Origin: Capitulum mitella
Lineage: Eukaryota; Arthropoda; Thecostraca; Pollicipedomorpha; Pollicipedidae
Direction of reading: 5' to 3'
DNA: 64,000 nt
Assembly (NCBI GenBank): GCA_030062745.1
Contig: CP099847.1
Coordinates: forward strand, 26,770,923 to 26,834,922
The notes under the pieces were generated by a model. It was not told the origin of the DNA and did not search any database. It saw nothing but the letters and a program-made list of their open reading frames with translations. This document shows positions 35,601 through 49,400 of the stretch, one piece after another. Each line of letters begins with the position of its first letter. Within the stretch, counting starts at the first letter, position 1. The position numbers and the translations under genes are program-made.

Positions 35601-38600
35601 CCGGTCTGACGAAGATGGTTACAGAGGCCGGCCGGCGAGGATTAAGTAACATTCCAGAAATTTGATCGAGTAGTCAAGTAGTCTTTAAGAAGTCTCGGGA
35701 ACGATTTTGATGTTTGACGGAAACGTACCTGCGCATAATGTCTTGTGCCAGGTCCGAATGATAGGTGCCGTCACACAGGGCGAACCAAACAAGAGCAGGG
35801 GCAGGGACGTATCCAAGGGGGAAGCCATGGGGCCATGCCCCCCCCCACCCCGAGCCATGCGGTGTACACTGGATATATGGCGATTTCGCAGGAATACATA
35901 ATAGTGATCACATATGTGTTGCAAAAGCAAGCATTATATGTTTTCCTGTGCGATAAGTATCACGTAAAATTATATGAAATTATATCCTTTTTTCTTACAA
36001 AGTTTGTGCTTTGCCAGTCACATATGACAAAATCTGACATTTACCCCCCTCCCTCCTATGAGGAAAATCCTGGCTACGTGCCTGAGCAGCGGCAACATTC
36101 AAGGGCAGGAAATCTAAACATTGCCTTATTTCCGATCGATCGTCCTCTTCATTGCAGCTTTTCACCACGATAGGAACGTCGTAAGTGCAAATAACGTTAT
36201 AGAATCCTGATACATTTTCCAGTCCATATTTATGCGTTTCAATTGGGTTTCCAAGCCAGGTAAGAGAAAACAGTGTTGTAAAGTCATATGCAAATCAAGT
36301 TATGTATTAAATGATTATTTTCTGCGCAGGGTCACCAGTTATCATGTCGTTAAAGTGATTTTCTTTTGACAAGACGGAGCCGTCTAGAAAACAAAAGCAG
36401 TTTCGTCGTTGAACTCATCCAAGGTAGACAGTCTGGTAAATTGACGTAGGAGTTCAAGCTGGACATAAAAAATACTTACGACAACGTGGTTACTGGATTA
36501 GAATGTTATACTATTAGAGGGAGCTATCTCTTACATCGATCGTCGCAACGGGTTCGTATTGTGTTGCTATTTGATTATTTTTCTTGCATAGTTGATCCAA
36601 ATGGTTGCTGGGGAGATGCTAGGAATAGGAATAGTAGCAACAGATTAACGAATACTATCACAGATATCTCGAAAAGATCGTCTATTTGCCTACCCGTATC
36701 GCCGAAGGCCCATCGGTGGCTGAAGGCGCTGACGGTCGTCAGCGGGCTGGTCACCATCATCATGATCAGGGTGGACACCGTCAGGTTGTACAGCAGATAC
36801 TCCATCGTTTGCATCTTCGCCTGACGCCGGTGAAACATGGCCAAGAACAGGATGTTTCCAACGAAGGACAAGACGCCTGAAACACAAGCCGGGAATATTG
36901 ATGGGCTTGGTTGCCTGCTGTGCTGCTCGTGGTGGAGGCTGCTCGTTTACGCATCAATGCAAAAACAATCGTCGTAATTAACCCACAAGTAAAGTGATGC
37001 TTGTAGGACTACGAGTTTATCAAGTGTTTCGCTGTGGTATGTTTCTTGTTTTTTTTCTGGGATTTATCACCGTTTCAGCATCACCACTAAGATTATTGAG
37101 TATCTTGCCATCATAAGGTTTTGAGGTCGCAGCACCAAACGTCTTAGGCGTGTTTCATGATGAGGTCGCTTTCCTCACGTATGGTCACGTCCAACAAATG
37201 TATGTGCTATGAATGATATGCAATATAGTTTTCATCCGTGCTCGAATGTGGGTTGCCGCCATCCACGCTCGACTGGGGGGGGGGGGGCGGTTGGCCGCCC
37301 CCTCTAACTCACGAACGGTTGGTCGCACGATAAAAATAAGCACACCACTGAAAGCTCGGAACGGGTCTCATTTTTAGTTCTGGATAATATGTAAGCCATA
37401 TACGCCATAAATATGTTTTCTCATAGTCGACTGCATGGGTCCGAGACACGGCCTGAATCTCAAGGGCTGTGACTAATAAAGTCTAGAAAAGGCACCAGCG
37501 GACAGCTAAAAGTTCGCAGATGTCGATGCATACCTAATTTCTCTGATTTGTTTCATATATGCACGGAAACGCTAGGTGAAAGACATGGTGATTTTTACAA
37601 GGCTGCAAGGCGGGCGCCGCCGATGAAGGCGGTATGAAATTAACGGGAACTAATTTTGGCGTTCCTTTATTTTCGCAAAATGTGCCATCCCAAATGTTGT
37701 TTCTTGATAATAGTGGTTCTTGGGATGATTTCTCACGCTTAAATGTGAGAAAAAATTAGTAGTTATTAACGTACACAATTGGCGGAGCTTTTCTCGCGAA
37801 AGTCCGTCTATTCCCAAAATGCACTTTTTTGAAACTTTCTGAACTTCGTGGTATTAGTCGCAACTGTGCGAGCCAGTTCTGCCGGTTTCAACCCGATCTG
37901 AGTTATCCATTGCTGATTTCTATGTCAGTGCATTTTGACTCAAAACAGTCATTCGTGACCTGACCTCAGGTCAGTGGTTGGAGACCATTGAAACTTTGGC
38001 CATCGACGGAAACTGGATGTTTTGATCTCCCAACCCCCAAACTGTTTTACAAAATTCCGTCAGTTTCCGAAAAAAGCGACTTATGTCGGAAACGAGCTTG
38101 ACCTTAGGTCAATGACCCGGACATTTGTGAAAAATCTGAGATTGCAGGTTTATTGCATTTGTCAAAATCTCTAATCCATGAAAGTTTTATTGTGATATCA
38201 TGTTTTGCGAAAAAGTTGCAGAGCGCTTAACTTTTTTTGACATAGGTCCACTTCATCTGATCTAGGTCAGACACCTTACTTGACCTTAGGTCAAAAATTG
38301 GATACAGGGTGTAAAAATGATTAAGCAAAAGGTACCGCAAAGTTTCATGACGGTGCATTTGTTCCTTCTCTTGAAATCTTCGAAAAACTCAGGGAGGCGA
38401 TCACCTGCCTCCCCAGTGGGGGACGGTTAATAGTCCAACAAAGAGTAAACGTTCATTTCACAGTCATGCAATGCACCTTCAGGGTTGCGGATACATGCTC
38501 CTACCAACGACAGCATGTCGAGTTATTACTCTCTGGAGGAAGGGTGAAGGGTCGCTCCTATGAGGTTTCTTGTGTACTGCCGGCGAACGGCCCACATCAA

Positions 38601-41498
38601 GAACCTGACGTTTACACCAGCTCATCCCACGTCCTTTTTGCATATTCTTCAAAAAAACATTTCCAGGTCATCTTAGGTCACCGAGTTGTTACGTCATACT
38701 CGAGTGCATAGAAGTCGTTCTTCTAGATCTGAGCCGCATTTTGGTTTCTTCTTCAAGATTATAACGATCTATGGACGCAGTTTTTTTATACAGGACCGTT
38801 TGGATACATGTTTGACAACACATTTTGATGTGGAAGCTCGATAAATTCCGCAAGGTCATTTGAGCTTACTAATCTCATATGGCCTCGAAATTGCTTTGAA
38901 TCGGGGATTTTGTCCCCGTTGACAAAAATCACGTTGACAACGATTGCTACCTTTCGAGATGATCAGAACTACACCCTGCGACAATCAAATACCATTTTCG
39001 ACATCTGCGGCGTAACAAGAGCTGATGACAATATTTAGCCTGTTGTTAACTTAATCTTGACCTGAACAGGAAAAAACAATCACTGAATGCAACGAATGGC
39101 AGTTTTAAAACCAGATCGTTGCAAAACATAGTTCGCCGGCCGAAATGCTATAAAGCTGCCGCGGTAACGACAGAGACGTCAAAGGACAAGATGTTGTTTT
39201 TCCATGTGGTCTCATTGGTTACCAGGCGACTTGAAGGTATCAAATCAGGTCTCATTCGAAAAAGTGCAATGTGCCACACGCTTCGCTTTCCTTAATTGCA
39301 TTATTGGAGCCTTGGGTTTGGTTAAGGAAGATATGGGACGGGGGAAACCAACCTCTCGCCAGAAGCCAGGGACATAGCCAGAATTTCGTCAATGAGAGGG
39401 CCAAAATAAACCCAAACTCTCCCAAAATTGAAACTTCCTGAGATTTTGCCCAGTTGATTCACAATTTCCGGATGCATTTATTTATTTTCATTTATTGCGC
39501 GTAAAAAACGTTAAATTTCAAGGTTCAGTCGCGAGACATCCCCCCCCCCCTTCCGCTCCATTCCCCTTGGCTACGCCCCGGACCGGGGCGCAGACGAAAA
39601 TCTTTGTCTGTCTAAGGTTAATAAAGTTCAAACAAATCTTTCTCGAGCGTCACGTATAAAGATGAAGCTGCACGTGAAAACTCGAACATTCATTATCCCG
39701 GTTTTGAACACGATGCAAAATATCCTCCATAAGCTGACGACCACGTCGCTAACTGCACAGTTGCCCGCCTGGAAGAAAATTCACCTTCTGAGGCCCTACA
39801 GCGTGAGAGATTTTTGGACTGGACTGAATGGTTTTCAAACTATTACAGTTTTTTTAATTAATTGTTTTCAAACAATAAGATCTATTCCCGGACTCATAAC
39901 GCCTCTACGCATTTCCTAGGGGCCTGTCCCCCCAACCGAGGTCTCGAAAACTTTCCGTCCAATTTGATCGCAACAAAAGGTAATCGACCTAAGCTGCATT
40001 TTGGTTAAAATGAAAATCTTGTAAGAGCCGGATACAGTTGTGTGGGGGAGGCAAAACAGCCATAAGGGGATTTCTTTCTTTTCTTTTTAAAATTCCCATG
40101 TTTACTTACCGAGCGTGATGCAATTGCCATGAAATGGGAAGCAATTGGTGGGACCTTTCCTTCGGTACATGCGGTAAGAATTCTGAGAAAATTAATAGGC
40201 GTTTACAGGGCTTTGAAAATGGGAGACATATATTTTGGGGAAAAATGGTGAATATAAAATTTAAAAAAATGTTGTTTTTAATCATCTTCCCGTACTTCAG
40301 AAATAGCAACCATATTACACTGTTCGTATAATGATGGCATATGGAGCAATGATGGCTCCAGGGGCATGAAAAGGGCGGAACTGTCATGGTTGCACGCTCA
40401 TCAAGTCCGCTTAAAACTTTTGACGTCAGGTGACCTCAGATCACCTCAGAGTCACATGGAATGAAATTTGGCTCATTTCTTAGTTCTTGACAACGTTTTC
40501 AATAATTTCAGCCGACTGTACTTCTGAAGGTCCTGTTATTGACGTTCTTTATACAAAGTACACGCGAATATTTTACGTCATAACTCCTCGACACGACCTG
40601 ATATCAACGGAAACCTAAACTATAAGTAGAGAACATTGTGTTGAGCTCCTCATGTCCTAGACTTGTTTTAAAAAATAAGCGTAAAAATATTTACATAATT
40701 TGCTGAGACGGACTTGCAGCGTTCTACCTCCCGACGATCTGTACTAAGGGGCCTTTTGAGCTACCTCGCAGCAAAGTGGGACGGTTAGTTCGCGTGATAC
40801 CAGGGGGTCGAATACGTCCCTGCGAGTAAAATCAAGGTTCCGGCATTAGGTTGACGCTTTTTTGCCGATTCCATGCACGTCATCCGGGTCGTAATGAGCA
40901 TTTTAGGCCCTCTGATACTGTCTTTTGATTAAAGTTGATTTGTACTGATCTGATTTTTTCATTTATCATATCTGGTATATAATGATATCAATATAATTAA
41001 GTTTAATAAAAATAAGAAATGAAATTTATTAAACAATACTTCATGTATTGATTAACTGGCAATATGACAAATCATAATGCCGATTAATGGGAGTCGCCGA
41101 ATGCCTCCTGTCAGGTGTTCGTCTGCCATTCTTGTTGGCCAGAAACGCATGTCGCTATCAACCATAGGCACGGAAGCCATGGGGCCAGGGGCCTTCAGTC
41201 CCCCAATTTTTTTGAAATTTTACGTTGACCCTGTGGGCGCTGACTGGAAAGAATTGACCTAAAATGCTTGTCGGTTTCCCCAGCTGAAAACGAGTTCCCG
41301 TGCCCCTGCTATCAACCATCTGCAAAGTATCTTATGCGGGCCTGGATTTGCCATTTTTTCCTTTTTGTTGGCATCCGCAAGGATGCATTAACAGCACGAC
41401 AGTCCTGCATCACGGTGTTAATTTATATAATATAAAATGTATTACATATATCTTATATTGTGCAATAAAAACAGCATTCATTACCATACAATAAATAC

Positions 41499-41543
<45 letters not shown>

Positions 41544-44500
41544 TGTTAAACACACAAGTAAATAACGTTCCCGCAGTGCGCCCTAAATGGTAACAATGGT
41601 TGTGAACAGCACCGTATGGAATCGCTCTGATGTATGCAGTGCAATCAGGGGCTCTTTAATTGACACTCGAGCGACTTTAAAGGGCATGGGCCGACCTAGA
41701 CAGATTGCCACGTACTTCGCCAGGCAATTATAATGTTTACGGTGTTCCCGCAAATCAGATGAACTTCGGTGGACCGCTGTGCCTCTGTACTTTCATTGCA
41801 GAGCATATTTCCTTCGCAACATGCATCTTCAGTGCAACGGCGGCGAGGATTAGTATTGACTCCATCGTAATTAGGTTTTCAAATGACTCCCGAAACTCTG
41901 GCTGGTCTCACAATGCCAAGCAAATGTGAGAAAGCGTTTCATTGGACGCGTAACAGCATTTACAATGGCTGTGCGTCCTTTTTATGCTTATTTAACCCTA
42001 TTCCCGGAGGCTGAATCCGCCCCCTCGGAATTTTTTGCCTGCCAGTCCCAGGATTTTTAGCGCAGACTCACAAAATATGACCATCTTTCCTACCTATCCT
42101 TTCTACGCCCTGTCACAAAAATTTCGTCATTTTATTTTGCTCAGCGTCGGAGCCAGACAGCGTTTTTGGGCGGCACCTCAGACCATTTTGGCCCTATTGA
42201 GGGCAAAAGGAAAATGGTTTCCAAAACGACGTTTTTAAGATAGAACTTAAAACTTTAAATGGGTGTACAGGTAAATAGTTCTGCAAGCATATTAATACAG
42301 TTTGTTAATCTGAGGTCACTTCACAAGGCCAGGTCAAGGTCAAAGTTCAAAATTTGGTTTTATAGTGATAATTTTGGTGCTTTTTCCAAATGCCAAACCC
42401 GGAATATACATGACGTAAAACAATGCTGTACCAAGTTTGTGTCAATTGTGTACCAAGTTTCAGGTTGACATCAGGTTGGGTCGCGGAGCTATGACCTAAA
42501 ATGTCACTGCGCGTACACTGTAACATAACAGCCGTAAAATGAAATTTTAGAAGTAGAGTGAACTCAAATGATTGGAAACATTTTCAAACAATATGAAATT
42601 CACTCAAGATCATGCCAAATGACTGTAAGGTCATTTGGGGTCATTTAAGGCCAAATGTCCTAAGTTGACAAGAACATGTAACTATGACAGTTCCCCTTTT
42701 TCATGTCCCTGGCACCTCCTACGCTGACATTTTACAAACATTATAATAGGAATCGAATACTTCTTCAGCATAACATGACTAGCAGAATCCGAAAAAGTGT
42801 TTTAACTGTTTCGTTAATTCAGCTTTTGAAAACTAATCATTCCATTTTAAAACCCTGTGAACACCCGTCAGTTTTTTTTCAAAATGCCAGATCGATGGAC
42901 CAGTGGTAAAAGCCTCATTCATAATCTCTCGATTCATGTCAGTTTCATCAAATCGGCCCATAAACAACAGAGTTATAACAAGTCCAAATATATCTCCGAT
43001 CTTGACTTTCCTATATCTCTTTTTGAAACTCTGAAACTCCTTTTTATAAAAGTGCAGTTTACGTAAAGGCAAATCGATTGCTAATTGCTGCGCTAAAATC
43101 GGACATGTAGTTCTCGACATCTCAGGGGGTCGAATTCCCCGCCGGGAATCGGCTATACCGTCTAGCCCGCTGGAAAGAGGGTTAACAGCTGGTTGCCTAG
43201 TCAATTGATAGTGATAATGAGCGGCTAACTTGCCGTCCTGTCTTACATTCAGCCATCTGAACAAGTTTCACCGCCCCTATGGGTCACACTCGTGTTCGCA
43301 ATCTACACACCAGAGCCAGTACGCTTGGACAGTGCTAAGCAGAACTTGCTGCAAGGACGATCAACCCTAAACAGGACTGTGCAATACCAGGAAAAGGCCA
43401 ATTTTGCGACGAAGGTTCCGCCTGTCGTCAAAGATACGGCATGACCGTGTGACAGTCAGTGTGATTCAGTATTGTTACCGTCATTTGAAAAGATCGTCTG
43501 CCATACCGCGATGGTACCGGACCCAGTCCAGACCCATGTACGGAGCCCACTGCAGTGGGGGTGGGGGTTAGTTGATGACAGATATATGGTAATACGATGT
43601 GATGTGATGAGATATTGATGCCATTCGACATCCCATGTGGTCGTGATAAACATCTTATCTGGCTGCTTTATATTCCGACGTTCAGTGCAAATGAAACTGT
43701 CTTTGGCCGCCTTCTTGTGTTTTCGTTAATTTTCTTTGTCACACCTTCCTTTCCGTATCAAGTCTCTTTTTCTCTTTTTCTTTCTTTCTTTCTCGCTCTC
43801 TCCCCCCCCCCCTCTCTCTCTCTCTCTTGGCACAGACAGAGGCATCTACGTATAAACTCAACGTCCCCTCTGGAGCCTTCGAGAGTCAATCATCAGCCAT
43901 TATCCGACCAGGCACATGACGATGACATCACAGAGGTCTGGACGGAGCTTTGCTCCTCTGACACGACCTCAGATGGGTGTCTGTGGTCCCCAAACCCGAC
44001 TGAACGCTGGCCGTGGTGTAGTGACGTGGTGATGTAGTGATGCTTTCACCAGTCATTTCATGAGTCCGATGAGCTCTCTAATCACGACACTGCCTCAGAC
44101 GTTTCGTCCAAGAACTCAGTGCCTTGGCTAGTCCTGTCATTCGCAGCATTCATGTAAGAGTCATTTGCACTGTATTGGGGAAACCTTGGCTCTAAGTCTT
44201 GTGTTTTGTCCCAGTTGCTAGCTGATACGTGGGCGTCATATCGAGGGCTGAGGTGTCTGGTGTCCTTCTTGCCAACATACCTATTCATATGTTACACTAT
44301 ATCTATTTACCCAACTGTAATGCCCTTGACACATATTTTTTAGCTTTTTAAAATGGCAAGTGCGTAAATGCTTCCATCACCAGTCTTAACAATTAATATC
44401 GCAATAATTCAAACAGTTAAATCGGGAAGTTATTGCGAAACAAACGTGACCAGTTGCATTCAACCAAAACATTCAACATGGGGTAAAGTAGCAGCCTAGC

Positions 44501-45197
44501 TGTTTTTCTAATCAGCGAGTTGAGCAAATTTCGGCAGCATTTTCCGCCCATTATATAACTTCCAAGCCGAAGACGTAAATGGAAAACGCTGTGAAGAATT
44601 TTCTCGCAAGATTATGTATCAATGCTATTTTCTTTACCACCGTTTCCGGAATGAAAACCTCACGAATAAACAAGGCCTTTCAGTGAGAAAGCAACCTAAA
44701 CATGCCTACCATCGAAAGCCATACGTGTCAACAATGGCATGCAACAAAATGCATTTGAATATCACATCTTGAAACGCACACATACAAACATAAAGACATC
44801 GACAGTCATCGATCGTTTGAAAAATGATTCATCTCAGGTACGTGCATACCCGGACGACGTAAGGAACGAGAGTAATCCAGATTACCCCACATGCTCGGTG
44901 TAAACACTCACGGGAAGCCCAGACTATTTTTCAATTACAGTGGGGTATACCCGCAACAGAACAGAACAGCGGTGCCGATGGACAACAAACGGCGAGCCGA
45001 CCGGCGAAGCGTTTGGTGTGTTTTGATTTTCACAGTATCGCACGTGTTTGATGCGACCCGGACGCCGTCGAGCGAGAGCGAATCCACCAGTGATGGCAAC
45101 GCTGGCGACAAAGTTACGAGCGCGAAACTCGTTAGACGTCTCCACCAAATACCGTAGTTATTTATCTATTTATTTGGTTTGTTGTATATTTATTGTA

Positions 45198-45253
<56 letters not shown>

Positions 45254-46377
45254 AACCTACATATGTGTGTAATCATGTATCGCGGCAGAGCGTATTCTTT
45301 CAGACATATCTTGTTAAAAGGAACCGCAGCATTAGCTTTTCCCAGCTTTTTGATAGTTTTTCTTTTTTATGGATCGAGCAGTCGTTCCAAGATCGTTCGT
45401 TAATCGTGAAATCAGGATCACAAAGGCATTCATTTATTAACGTTTCGAAAAATTATTGTTTTTGTCTTCAGAATACGGACAATAGTTACGACGCTACACC
45501 TCTCGTTGGAACTACTACGTGCAATGCAATACGCATTAAATATAAAAGTAATTTCATTCTTGATATTTCCTAACAGCGAAAATTATTTGTTAATCCTTTG
45601 TTTCTTTGCTTCGTTGCGTTTTTTAATTGTCTGAAAATTCCTTGTTTCACCCGCGGCCACGCTAAAAGTCAAGGCCATTCCAAGATTGCGCGTCACCGAC
45701 TATTCCAAAGTCCCAGTGCCAAGCACAGCTGTATCTGAACGTTCAGTTCCGGTGTACAGTTTTGTGTAAAAAGGGCCTCATGTATGTGAAGACGTCTGTG
45801 GTCATTACACATCATGAATATCGTCGTGTCACCAGTCAGTGTCTGCTTTGTCAGAGTACAGTCATGCACCTGCCGTGAGTGCTGGGCAGGAGAACCATCG
45901 TTAAGGTGTATGAAAAGCCGTCTAGATAGAGAAGTTGTAGTACCAATGTAATGCTATTTACGAAGCCTGCAGTCTTCTTGTGGGCATGTTTATTGATACA
46001 CTACATTGTCACTTTTCAGCGTGCCGTGTCTTTTAGTCAGGTCGTCTCCCATGACAGGATTTTGGATCGTTCTGTTTCGGCAGTAAGTGATGAGCTTAAG
46101 TTCGTCGTTTCTTGCCCTAGGGGTCACGTGTTTGCGTATTCTGTCGTTTATCACGTTTTCGTCCGTTGCAGGCCGGTTTCATCCGATTTTTGTAGAAGAG
46201 TTTGATTGCACTGTTGTGATCCGTGTAAGTCTTTGTATGCTTCACATTGTCCATGTGTGTAGAATATGATTTGTTTGTCAACAGTCGCGTTTGGTAGCCG
46301 TTGTTCATTAAAGTCTGCTTTAGTCTGTCGATAACGATAAGAAAGTTTGTAAAAACCAATGCTGCAGTCGCTTTCAA

Positions 46378-46450
<73 letters not shown>

Positions 46451-49400
46451 AAGATGCATCATATGCTTTTTATATGTGTATGTCCGTTTGTCTGTGGTTG
46501 GGTGTGAGGATGTGACTTTCTTTTTCATGTATGAGTCGTCTGAATGGGTGTTTGTGCTTTTTTATTTAGGCCGCCGATAAAACTAGCCGGCCCTGGGGTG
46601 GCCCAACCCCAACAGCAAACCTTGCTTAGTCCTAATGGGCTATCCGAGCGGTCGGCCTGTAATAAACAGGGCCAACGAGTGTTCCCAGCCACCTCGAGAA
46701 ATAAGTTGGTTTACACTAACAATACATTTCAATTTATGGGTATGGTTAGTGGACAGTCGTAAGCTTCCTGGCTGAGACTGATTTTTGTCATGTTGATTAA
46801 CACATGGTAATACGGGTGGTATTTTGTATGTGAGTTTTCATTTTGTTTTCCGGCTTCCTGTCTTAGCAGGGAGTACCACGACTTGTATTATGTTCTTTAG
46901 TTTAGAGGTTTGATTGTCCTGGGGACTAATGTAAGGTGATCTGTGTCGTGATGGTTTAGGATGGAGGCATTCACTTCAGTTCAGTCCACACACCTCCTGA
47001 TAATAGATAGTGTGTAAAAAATATTGGTGCTCTACCACTTAGATTAGCCTCCTGAGAGCCATTATGGCTGGCCCTCGTCCCCGAAGCTCTCGGGGTCGTG
47101 TACCCAGAACTCCGCACCTGAGCTCTCGGGGCCGTGCATCCGGATCTCCGCACCTGAGCTCTCGAGGCCGTGTACCCGGAACACCTCACCTGAGCTCTCG
47201 AGGCTGTGTATCCGGAACTCCGCACCTGAGCTCTCGGGGCCGTGCATCCGGATCTCCACACCTGTGCTCTCGAGGCCGTGTACCCGGATCACCTCACCTG
47301 AGCTCTCGAGGCCGCGTACCCGGAACACCTCACCTGAGCTCTCGAGGCCGTGTACCCGGAACACCTCACCTGAGCTCTCGGGGCCGTGTACCCGGAACAC
47401 CTCACCTGAGCTCTCGGGGCCGTGTACCCGGAACACCTCACCTGTGCTCTCGAGGCCGCGTACCCGGAACACCTCACCTGTGCTCTCGAGGCCGCGTACC
47501 CGGAACACCTCACCTGTGCTCTCGAGGTCGCGTACCCGGAACACCTCACCTGAGCTCTCGGGGCCGTGTGTCCGGAACTCCACACCTGAGCTCTCGGGGC
47601 CGTCTGAGTCGGAGAGCCGGTCTCTCGGTTCGTATTGACCGAGGTCAGTCCGCGGCCGCAGCTCTGTCGAGTCCCGGACAGCCGGAGCGGTGAGCTCTGA
47701 AGGTCCACCCCCGGGAGCAGGGGCGTCGCCAGAGGAACCCAGCGGTGGGGTGGGGGAACGGTCCTCTCAGCCCCCAACGGCACGACCACGTCCGCATGGA
47801 TCGAACGTCGCACCTTCTGCCGGTGCAGGACAAAGTGGTGGCTGCTCATTCCTCACTTGTCGTCACCCCCATTGTTGAATTCCTGTGGCGCCTCTGCCTC
47901 GATGGCATGAAACAAAAACTTTCGTAGCTGTGCTGGAACCATCGCAGCCAATTTCACCCTGGACGCGGGATGCATTTGTCATCTTCGCTCTTCCCTTGGG
48001 GGATATTTCATTCCGTTGCCGTGGAAACACGAAGCGCTCTGAAAAACTCATAAAAACGGGCTAAATGAATTGGAAACCAGAAATTTGAGTCAGAGTCAAG
48101 CTCGTAGAATAGGAATCTCAGCACCATCAACTGGCCATCCGGCGAAAAGGAAGCTGGCTTTCAAAGCCTGTTAAAAGTTCTTACAGACGGATCTTCTATC
48201 GATCCGTTGCTCAATTCCAACATATGGTTTACTGGGATTATCAAAACCCTTTAAAGAGGATTGCAATCCAATTCAATTCCACATTCTTAGCACCAAAACG
48301 AATACAGCAGTCTCAGACCCCAAAGCCGAAAGGGTTACGGTGCAATCCGCAGTCAGCTTTGCAATCCTTTCTTCGAACAGTTAATTTTTGCTGAAATAGC
48401 CACAGCAGTACGCACCACGGTGTTTACTTTTTGTGGTGGAGGTTGACCGTCAGCCATCGCACCACAAACGATGACCAATTTATCATTTTATGCCGACTTG
48501 GTGAAGAGTTCTAAAAGCATTAAGAAACAAACATCAGAAATGGCATTCACTCATACCGCGTCTCCTTTATAATAAAGCAGTTTAGTCTGAGGAAAAACTA
48601 TCTCGTTTTCCATGCAATTTTTTACGTTGCGGTCAACCATTGCCTTCTATATATGGGGTCCGGAGCAGGGAGAAGGGGCAAAGGGGACACGTTCCCCTTT
48701 CCCCACCTTCCGATGAAGGGACAGTCTTTTCAGCTTTTTGGCAATGCCTACCAGCAAGGCCAAACTACGAGAAAGTCTATGTGCTCTGAGGAGCCTGAAA
48801 ATCTCGCTACGCAGCACTAATGCCCAGTGCCACCAAAATGAATATATTTGTGTGTTCGGTGGGCATTGGAATGCTCAGTTCCGACCGAACTCGCTGGCTG
48901 TGATCCGTGGCGTAGCAAGGATTCGGTCAAGGGGAAAAGAACTTAGATTTAGTTCCCTCCCCCTCCGCCAACCACCCCAAATTAAGTAGAATGTACAAGA
49001 ATTTTGTCCACCTTATTTTCATGACTCTCTACGAAATATACGAAAACTAGAACAAAGGATAGTTTCCATGGTGTTCCTAAGATGTTACACTGATGGTCCC
49101 ATGTGACAAGATGGTTGAATGGAAAGGTTCTCGCTAAGGTTCTTGCGGGCAGATTCGATTCTCCATCGTTACATCGCGTTCGGTTACGAACTTTTATGTG
49201 CCCTTTTATTTACTCCCTTTTTCCTCCCTTTCATAATCAGGCTGATCTTTGGCTTAGCAGGATGCCCTCGAACTGACGTCAGTTGCGGGTCGGCGAGCGT
49301 TGGGCAGTCGGCCTCTCGACTCGGTCTCGTGCACGTTCCAGCGGGACTACTCGGACGCGCAGGGGATGAGAAACTCTGCCCACTGTCACGACCACAGCCA

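Larger units (their letters stand above)
43186..45395. other. Opsin intron 1 segment, no exon seen
   Basis: Contains a CT-rich tract (43763-43828) and an (AT)n tract (45204-45246). Open frames here lack any splice or domain support. Confidence 0.5.

Noticed and set aside
47062-47849. Overlapping open frames of 120-209 codons on both strands, and a CRISPR-like look
   Set aside because: They follow from a 36-bp repeat whose length is divisible by three. There are no unique spacers between units, so it is a minisatellite, not CRISPR.
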